From contig JAJFMG010000079.1 in NCBI GenBank assembly GCA_021772295.1, forward strand, positions 1 to 9,588: DNA of 9,588 bases. Reading direction: 5' to 3'. The DNA is from Chlamydiota bacterium (GTDB lineage Bacteria > Chlamydiota > Chlamydiia > Chlamydiales > Simkaniaceae). Numbering within the stretch: the first letter of the stretch is position 1; every line of letters starts with the position of its first letter. Positions 5,147-9,588 of this stretch are shown piece by piece. Both the position numbers and the translations under genes were made by a program. The notes beneath the pieces were generated by a model, which did no database searches, was not told the DNA's origin, and was given only the letters and a program-made list of their open reading frames with translations.

Positions 5147-5890
5147 TTATCTTTGGTGATGGTTCATTAATTTTGCTTTGCGATACAGCTTAATATCTTT
5201 TTTCAAGATTGTATTAAGAAGTTCCTTGATTTTTGAATTGGAATTTACAAGCTGCATAACATTCACATTTTTATATGTTGCTTTCTTCTGAAGATTAATA
5301 GGTGAATATTTAAGATTTTCTTGCCTGGAAAAATGTTGCAAGTCAGCATTTAATGTATCAACAAAGAAAATATAATCAATTTCTTCAAGAGATACATCAA
5401 ATTGTTTTAATGCAGTGTATTGAAAAATATCTTTAGGATTAATCAGACCTTGGTTTATTCCTGATAAGTATAGAAGGAATGATTTAGAAACGTTATGCCT
5501 GGTTTTATAAATTTCTGAAGAGCTCTCATAAAGAGACTCGCTTCCAGAAATTTTTCTATTTTCTTGCTTTATAAAGAGTTTGTACATTGCAAATGCACGG
5601 TCCCAAGGATTTCGGAGAAGAAGAACTTTAGCAGAATTGTTTTTGTAAGAGTTTTTTTTCGTTAAGTTCAAGTGCTTTTTTAATGATCGAGTCTTATTGA
5701 GCTTGATTGGAAATAAGCATATATCTCTGTTTTCACCCTCACCTACAAATAGTGGTGTATTTTCTAATTGTGCTTGGCTTTGCTCAAGTAATTCGGTATT
5801 CGGTTCTAATGCAATATCATCCCCAAAGACCGAAGATGAAATCAAGAATAATCCAGATAATGTGAAGAGAAGGTTTTTTTGAAATTTCAT
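5147..5890 (-). CDS. exported sulfotransferase-like protein with a degenerate PAPS-binding motif
   Basis: The 247-residue protein starts with a Sec signal peptide: MKFQKN, a hydrophobic core, and a likely cleavage after SSVFG at residue 23. Residues 88-105 read KVLLLRNPWDRAFAMYKL, the typical 3'-phosphate-binding segment of carbohydrate sulfotransferases (RNPWDR at 93-98). YIFFVDTLNADLQHF at 173-187 and DIKLYRKA at 232-239 fit the later family blocks. The 5'-phosphosulfate loop, normally PKxGTTSL, appears only as PIKLNKTRSLKKHL at 61-74 without the glycine, so activity is doubtful. I chose the second ATG, since GGAG lies six bases before it, rather than the ATG at 5902. A strong promoter precedes it. 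It may be a sulfotransferase relic, or a lectin-like derivative used outside the cell. Confidence 0.65.
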   Translation of the reverse strand: MKFQKNLLFTLSGLFLISSSVFGDDIALEPNTELLEQSQAQLENTPLFVGEGENRDICLFPIKLNKTRSLKKHLNLTKKNSYKNNSAKVLLLRNPWDRAFAMYKLFIKQENRKISGSESLYESSSEIYKTRHNVSKSFLLYLSGINQGLINPKDIFQYTALKQFDVSLEEIDYIFFVDTLNADLQHFSRQENLKYSPINLQKKATYKNVNVMQLVNSNSKIKELLNTILKKDIKLYRKAKLMNHHQR

Positions 5891-5928
5891 TGTAAGCTCC
5901 ATTAAATAATGTAAAAAAAATCTTTCAC

Positions 5929-5957
5929 ATTAGAGGATGCTTTGGGAAATAAGTCAA
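5929..5957 (-). promoter_or_regulatory. strong sigma-70-type promoter of the sulfotransferase-like gene
   Basis: On the minus strand TTGACT (5957-5952) and TCTAAT (5934-5929) are spaced by exactly 17 bases, each a 5 of 6 match. Transcription would start near 5922, giving a leader of about 32 bases with GGAG at 5900-5897. The promoter lies just after the stop of the upstream GNAT-Nudix gene, so this gene is independently expressed. Confidence 0.7.
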
Positions 5958-5964
5958 GAAATCA

Positions 5965-6828
5965 TTAGTCATTCCAATAAGTTTCTGTATACATTTTCTC
6001 ATTTTGGATGGCTTCAAGTGCAGCTTTTGCACCGGGGATTAAATTTTCAGGAAGATTGTTAAGGTTGAAAAAACGAAGGTCGTCACATTTTTCAGGTTCC
6101 ATGTTTTTGAAGCTGCCTTGAAAATTCTCAACTTTAAAAACAAATAATAAAAGCTCATGTGCATTAAATGGATTGGCCGCTGAATGTACAACTTGCGCAA
6201 GCTCTACATCTTCTTTTGCAAAAATGATACCCACTTCTTCCTTAGCTTCGCGAATAGCAGCAAGTGCAAGAGGTTCATCGCCATCTAAAGATCCGCCTGG
6301 AAAAGCATAAAACCCATCTCCAAAGCCAGTGTTTGCTCTTCGAAGAAGTAACACCTCGTCATCTTTGAATATGGTCATACAGACCCCGATATGGCATCTA
6401 AATCTTGGCTTATTCTCGATGTTTTGAGAAACAATGTCTTTTCTCAAGAAAAACATCTTGGAATTTTTCTCGTAACCTTTTCTCTCATACTCAATAAAAA
6501 ATCCCTGCTTTACATAGAAAGCTAGATCTTCCCAGTCCATTGCAGTAGCAGTTAGGAACTTGCACTTCTTTTCAGATGCGAGTTTACTTGCTTGCTGAAG
6601 AAGTTTTTTTGCATAGCCCTTTCCACGATGCTCTTTTTCTACAAAGAGATGTTCGATGTTTAAGGCACCATATTGATAAAAACCATTAATACCGGCAAGT
6701 ATGCCATCTTCATTGATAGAAAAAGTAAATAAGCATCTCTTTCCTATTGATTTAGCATACTCTGCTTGCAGTTGAGATTGTTCAATTAGAAATTGTTTTG
6801 TTTTTGATGCATCAGGGATTACTTCCAT
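5965..6828 (-). CDS. GNAT acetyltransferase-Nudix hydrolase fusion protein
   Basis: The 287-residue protein has two domains. Residues 1-130 form a GNAT fold with LNIEHLFVEKEHRGKGYAKKLL at 56-77 (RGKGYA acetyl-CoA loop at 68-73) and DLAFYVKQGF at 101-110. Residues 143-287 are a Nudix domain. Its box is intact: Gly179, five residues, Glu185, seven residues, then R193-E194-A195-K196-E197-E198-V199-G200-I201. It is preceded by GDGFYAFPG, typical of MutT-like enzymes. One polypeptide could thus acetylate a substrate and hydrolyse a nucleotide-linked compound in one pathway. The start has no good Shine-Dalgarno, and a candidate promoter lies only three bases upstream, so translation may be leaderless. 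No signal peptide; cytosolic. Confidence 0.9.
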   Translation of the reverse strand: MEVIPDASKTKQFLIEQSQLQAEYAKSIGKRCLFTFSINEDGILAGINGFYQYGALNIEHLFVEKEHRGKGYAKKLLQQASKLASEKKCKFLTATAMDWEDLAFYVKQGFFIEYERKGYEKNSKMFFLRKDIVSQNIENKPRFRCHIGVCMTIFKDDEVLLLRRANTGFGDGFYAFPGGSLDGDEPLALAAIREAKEEVGIIFAKEDVELAQVVHSAANPFNAHELLLFVFKVENFQGSFKNMEPEKCDDLRFFNLNNLPENLIPGAKAALEAIQNEKMYTETYWND

Positions 6829-6831
6829 AAT

Positions 6832-6859
6832 ATTATGTTATCTCATATGTAGGTGCCAA
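6832..6859 (-). promoter_or_regulatory. candidate promoter giving a near-leaderless GNAT-Nudix transcript
   Basis: On the minus strand TTGGCA (6859-6854) and CATAAT (6837-6832) are 16 bases apart, each a 5 of 6 match to consensus. The -10 box ends three bases before the ATG, so transcription would begin at or within the start codon. This fits the missing ribosome-binding site but needs mapping. A chance match in AT-rich DNA is possible. Confidence 0.4.
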
Positions 6860-6896
6860 AAAATGGAACTTAGCAAACAGATGCAATTTTGGGAAA

Positions 6897-7616
6897 TTAT
6901 AAATCTTCAAGCTTCCAAAGCCCAAGAGCTTTATTGTCAAATCCCTCAAAGAAAGCTCCTTCAGTACAGCCTTCATTGATAAGTTTGATCGGAGGTGGAA
7001 AATTAAAAGGGGGTTTTTCTAGGTTGATTAATCTCCAATCTCCTGTTTTAATATCACTATTCTCGAAGATACTTGGGTATGTTGTAGTAAGTAGATACTT
7101 AGATCCGCTTGCTTTGAAATTTTGAATGGCTTTATGGATATCTCCATGAGATAGATGAATGAAACAATCCCGACAAAGAATTAGATCTCCTTTTGGTGGA
7201 ATTTTTTTTGTAAAATCTAAAATTTTGAAGATGTGGTGTCTGTCTTGGTACTCTTCTCTATTTTTGTAGATGAGTTTTTTTACAATATCGATTCCATAAT
7301 ATTTTTTGATTGGAAGGTCTATTTCTTTCATCCAATAGTAATCACCGCATGGAGCGTCAATTAAGGTTTGAATTTTTAAAGATTTTAAAAGATTCGGGAT
7401 TTCTACTCTGATTTTGCTTGTCTGAATAAGATCAGAGCCAGCGCCAGATACAGACTCACCATCTCCCCATTTTTTTTCATCATAAATAGACTTAAAAATG
7501 GCTGTTGTTGAATTTTTTTGTAATTTTCTGATTTTCTTTTTTACCTTTGGGTAAAAAGAAACGCAGCTTGCAGTTACAAGTCCAAAAAATAAAAGGTAAA
7601 TAAATTTTTTAGCCAT
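6897..7616 (-). CDS. exported or membrane-anchored class I SAM-dependent methyltransferase
   Basis: The 239-residue protein opens with a hydrophobic export signal (MAKKFIYLLFFGLVTASC). The Cys at 18 could be a lipoprotein attachment site, though TAS is a poor lipobox. The methyltransferase core follows: LIDAPCGDYYW at 85-95 (SAM motif I), YGIDIV at 107-112, LDFT at 133-136 and LILCRDCFIHLSH at 145-157. Near the C-terminus, DWRLINLEKPPF at 193-204 is also conserved in this family as I know it. Such enzymes are often found in glycan loci. I chose the ATG at 7616 because GGAG (7629-7626) stands nine bases upstream, inside the alternative start at 7631. The acceptor is unknown. Export of a SAM-dependent enzyme is unusual. 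Confidence 0.8.
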   Translation of the reverse strand: MAKKFIYLLFFGLVTASCVSFYPKVKKKIRKLQKNSTTAIFKSIYDEKKWGDGESVSGAGSDLIQTSKIRVEIPNLLKSLKIQTLIDAPCGDYYWMKEIDLPIKKYYGIDIVKKLIYKNREEYQDRHHIFKILDFTKKIPPKGDLILCRDCFIHLSHGDIHKAIQNFKASGSKYLLTTTYPSIFENSDIKTGDWRLINLEKPPFNFPPPIKLINEGCTEGAFFEGFDNKALGLWKLEDL

Positions 7617-7644
7617 TATTTGTTTCTCCATTTAATCGATGAGG

Positions 7645-7672
7645 ATTATATTCAATTAATGGATTTTGAAAA
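7645..7672 (-). promoter_or_regulatory. candidate promoter of the methyltransferase gene
   Basis: A perfect TATAAT (7650-7645, minus strand) lies 16 bases after TTTTCA (7672-7667), a 4 of 6 match to the -35 box. Transcription near 7638 leaves a leader of about 22 bases that includes GGAG. The -35 box overlaps the start region of the divergent glycosyltransferase gene. I see no comparably good plus-strand promoter here. Confidence 0.5.
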
Positions 7673-7683
7673 GAAAAAGGTTT

Positions 7684-8619
7684 ATGAGATATCTTGCGAT
7701 TTTTTGTTTATCTATAGGCTCCATTTTTTCGATCGAAAAACCGTTAGTTACCTATTCCTTCAGTGGCGGGAGATTTGGGGATAATTTACTTTCCTATATC
7801 CACTCTAAATATCTATGCTACAAATATGAGACAGAACTGATCTATCGATCTTTTCCCTATTCTGATGATCTAATGTTATCAAAACTGGAAAACAAGCCTA
7901 AAAAATTTCGAATATATAAGATGAAATCTGTTTCAAGTCTCAGTAATCTCGATACTCTTTTTAGGGCCACTCGAAAAAAAATCATTTATGAAATTCCTTA
8001 TTTCCCTGATTTTAAAGAGGAAAATTCAAAAGGAAAAGACGCAAAAGGCAATCCATGGCAATTTTTTCCACTGGCATGGAAAGATCCTGCTTTTAGAGAA
8101 GAACTTAGAAAAAACATTAGACCCATTGAAGACCTATCCCTTATATATCCACCAAGTGGCTCAATAAGTGTTGCTCTTCACGTAAGAAGGGGTGGTGGTT
8201 TTGATGCAAAGGACGCCCAAATTAGGGACCCATTAAAATTTCCTCCTGATAGCTTTTACATACGTGAACTTGGAAAGCTCATATCTTATTTCCCAAATGA
8301 GTGGATTTATGTATATGTTTTCACAGACGACCCAAATCCAAGTCAAATAGCTACAAGTTTTCAAAAAAAATTTAGCATAAAAAACATTACGTTTGAGGCA
8401 AGATCAGGAAAGCACTTTCATGACAAAGCTGTTTTGGAAGATTTCTTTTCGTTCCAAAATTTTGACATATTGATTCATCCACAATCTAATTTCTCATACA
8501 TCCCCTCTCAAATATTCGATTTCATAGTGACTATTATGCCTATGCATTTTATATTCGATGGAAACAGGATAGAAATTGACCAGATAGAGCGAACCGTTTC
8601 CTATGAAAAGAGCTTTTAA
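7684..8619 (+). CDS. exported GT11/fucosyltransferase-like glycosyltransferase
   Basis: The 311-residue protein begins with a signal peptide (MRYLAIFCLSIGSIFS, probable cleavage near residue 16). It then carries blocks that resemble alpha-1,2-fucosyltransferases of family GT11. These are SGGRFGDNLLSY at 27-38 (compare GGLGNQLFQY), VALHVRRGGGF at 163-173 (compare HVRRGDY), YVFTDDP at 211-217, and IHPQSNFSYIPS at 264-275 (compare the SxFSWW block). These segments form the GDP-sugar site in the family. The ATG at 7684 has AAGG only three bases upstream. An in-frame TTG at 7666 would add MKRKRF and give a more basic N-region, so the start is uncertain. It overlaps the next gene by 17 bases. Sugar donor and acceptor are unknown. 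Confidence 0.75.
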   Translation: MRYLAIFCLSIGSIFSIEKPLVTYSFSGGRFGDNLLSYIHSKYLCYKYETELIYRSFPYSDDLMLSKLENKPKKFRIYKMKSVSSLSNLDTLFRATRKKIIYEIPYFPDFKEENSKGKDAKGNPWQFFPLAWKDPAFREELRKNIRPIEDLSLIYPPSGSISVALHVRRGGGFDAKDAQIRDPLKFPPDSFYIRELGKLISYFPNEWIYVYVFTDDPNPSQIATSFQKKFSIKNITFEARSGKHFHDKAVLEDFFSFQNFDILIHPQSNFSYIPSQIFDFIVTIMPMHFIFDGNRIEIDQIERTVSYEKSF

Positions 8620-9538
8620 TTTTAAGTTTTTTTGCTATCTTCTTATATCCTTTTTGGTATTTTTTCTAGTTATTTACTCTCTTTCTAGATGTAGTAAATC
8701 TGAGTTTGTTCCTAAAAAGTCCTATGGATATTTAACTGAAAAGATTGATGTTATTATTCCCTGTGCACCTAAAGATTTGGACACTCTAAACCTTTGTATT
8801 AATTCTATTCGACAAAACGGAGAGAATATTCGAGATATTTATGTAATTTCTGATCGGAAGCTCACAGACAAAGCAATATGGATAGATGAGAGTATTTATC
8901 CCTTCTCTAAAATTGATATTATCGATCAATTATTTGATAATGAACAATCTTATCAGAAATATCAAAATAATGGGCCAAATAGAATAGGGTGGATTTACCA
9001 ACAGCTTCTTAAATTATATGCTTTGGATGTCATTCCCGGAATTTCCACGAATGTGCTTTGCTTGGATTCTGATACAATGTTTCTAAAAAAAACAGCCTTT
9101 ATGGATGAGAACGGAGTCCCTTATTTTGATGTCGGAGAGGAGTATCACATTCCTTATTTTTCACATGCTAAGCGAATGCTTCCAGAACTAAAAAGAGTAG
9201 ATATGAATTTATCAGGAATTTCTCATCATATGCTTTTTCAGAAAAGCATTTTGACTGATATCAAAGACAGAGTAGAAAAAAGACACTCTCTTCCTTTTTG
9301 GAAAGCTTTTTTAGCATGTATTGATCCAAATGAACTTCATGGTTCATTTGCTTCTGAATACGAGATATATTTCAACTTTACCCTTATTCACGCACACGCG
9401 TATCATATCCGTAGGTTGAAGTGGAAAAACATTCCCTTCATGGATGAAATAAAAACCTTTCAAGACGAAGGGTATGATTTTGTTTCGTGTCATAGATGGT
9501 TAAGAGATCAAGCAAAACTTATAAACAAAGACAGTTGA
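8603..9538 (+). CDS. membrane-anchored DUF6492-type putative glycosyltransferase
   Basis: The 311-residue protein has one N-terminal membrane segment (about residues 9-27), followed by a soluble domain predicted to lie outside the cytoplasm. Motifs fit the DUF6492 group, which is related to GT-A glycosyltransferases: IDVIIPCAPKDLDTL (48-62), GWIYQQLLKLYAL (129-141), LCLDSDTMFL with a DxD-like DSD (152-161), SHHMLFQK (207-214) and the signature ASEYEIYFNF (250-259). DxD-like motifs usually hold the divalent metal and nucleotide-sugar. The start lies within the preceding glycosyltransferase gene, with no clear ribosome-binding site, so coupled translation is likely. A third gene begins nine bases after the stop. 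The family name is from recognition only, and its exact reaction is unproven. Confidence 0.75.
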   Translation: MKRAFNFKFFCYLLISFLVFFLVIYSLSRCSKSEFVPKKSYGYLTEKIDVIIPCAPKDLDTLNLCINSIRQNGENIRDIYVISDRKLTDKAIWIDESIYPFSKIDIIDQLFDNEQSYQKYQNNGPNRIGWIYQQLLKLYALDVIPGISTNVLCLDSDTMFLKKTAFMDENGVPYFDVGEEYHIPYFSHAKRMLPELKRVDMNLSGISHHMLFQKSILTDIKDRVEKRHSLPFWKAFLACIDPNELHGSFASEYEIYFNFTLIHAHAYHIRRLKWKNIPFMDEIKTFQDEGYDFVSCHRWLRDQAKLINKDS

Positions 9539-9547
9539 AGTATTTTT

Positions 9548-9588
9548 ATGAAAATCAAGTCATTTGCATTTAGTATCATTAGTTTTTT
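9548..9588 (+). CDS. 5' end of another exported protein (partial)
   Basis: ATG 9548 opens a frame, MKIKSFAFSIISF, that runs off the window. Two lysines followed by a hydrophobic run look like the start of a Sec signal peptide. GAAG at 9537-9540 lies seven bases upstream, and the previous gene ends nine bases before, so it appears to be the third gene of the same operon. Thirteen residues are too few to name a family. Confidence 0.55.
   Translation, partial: MKIKSFAFSIISF

Noticed and set aside
1..9588. CRISPR array, phage genes or toxin-antitoxin module
   Set aside because: No regularly spaced repeats, no phage structural or integrase genes and no recognised toxin or antitoxin pair were seen; the frameshifted small gene before the kinase shows no antitoxin motif.

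Overview
The window is AT-rich and looks like the accessory genome of an intracellular or host-associated Gram-negative bacterium. My best guess is an environmental member of the Chlamydiota (Simkania, Rhabdochlamydia or Parachlamydia-like). This rests on low G+C, an LRR/TPR-type repeat protein, decayed genes between intact ones, an ISNCY-like transposase stub, and exported transferases with Sec-type signal peptides. No single marker is decisive, so the assignment is inference at roughly 0.5-0.6.

Left part (1-2545): the 5' end of an unknown minus-strand gene is followed by two tandem tRNA genes that both carry a CAU anticodon. The first is the initiator tRNA-fMet. Next comes the decayed end of an insertion sequence, a minus-strand transposase N-terminal stub plus IS-end repeats. 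A good sigma-70 promoter then drives a 410-residue protein with C-terminal leucine-rich repeats, a tandem N-terminal duplication and a heptad repeat. Its 3' end runs out of frame into a TPR-like tail. After that lie a probable GNAT acetyltransferase tail and a small unrecognised gene broken by a one-base frameshift. This is a zone of recombination and gene decay beside tRNA genes.

Middle part (2539-6828): a block of small cytosolic enzymes that modify or clear small molecules. It holds a chloramphenicol-phosphotransferase-like kinase, a convergent PhzF-family isomerase, a GNAT acetyltransferase overlapping a Nudix hydrolase, and on the minus strand a single polypeptide that fuses a GNAT domain to a Nudix domain. 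The same two-domain partnership thus occurs twice, once as adjacent overlapping genes and once as a fusion. A bidirectional hairpin terminator closes the plus-strand pair. Between the Nudix gene and the fusion lies an exported, degenerate sulfotransferase-like protein with a very good promoter.

Right part (6897-9588): a divergent cluster of transferases that all carry an N-terminal signal peptide or membrane anchor. These are a class I SAM-dependent methyltransferase (minus strand), a GT11/fucosyltransferase-like glycosyltransferase, a DUF6492-type putative glycosyltransferase that overlaps it, and the first codons of another gene with a signal-peptide-like start. Together with the sulfotransferase-like gene, they suggest glycan-decorating enzymes acting outside the cytoplasm, in the periplasm, at the cell surface or possibly in the host. 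That is the most unusual theme of the window, because their donors (SAM, nucleotide sugars, PAPS) are normally cytosolic.
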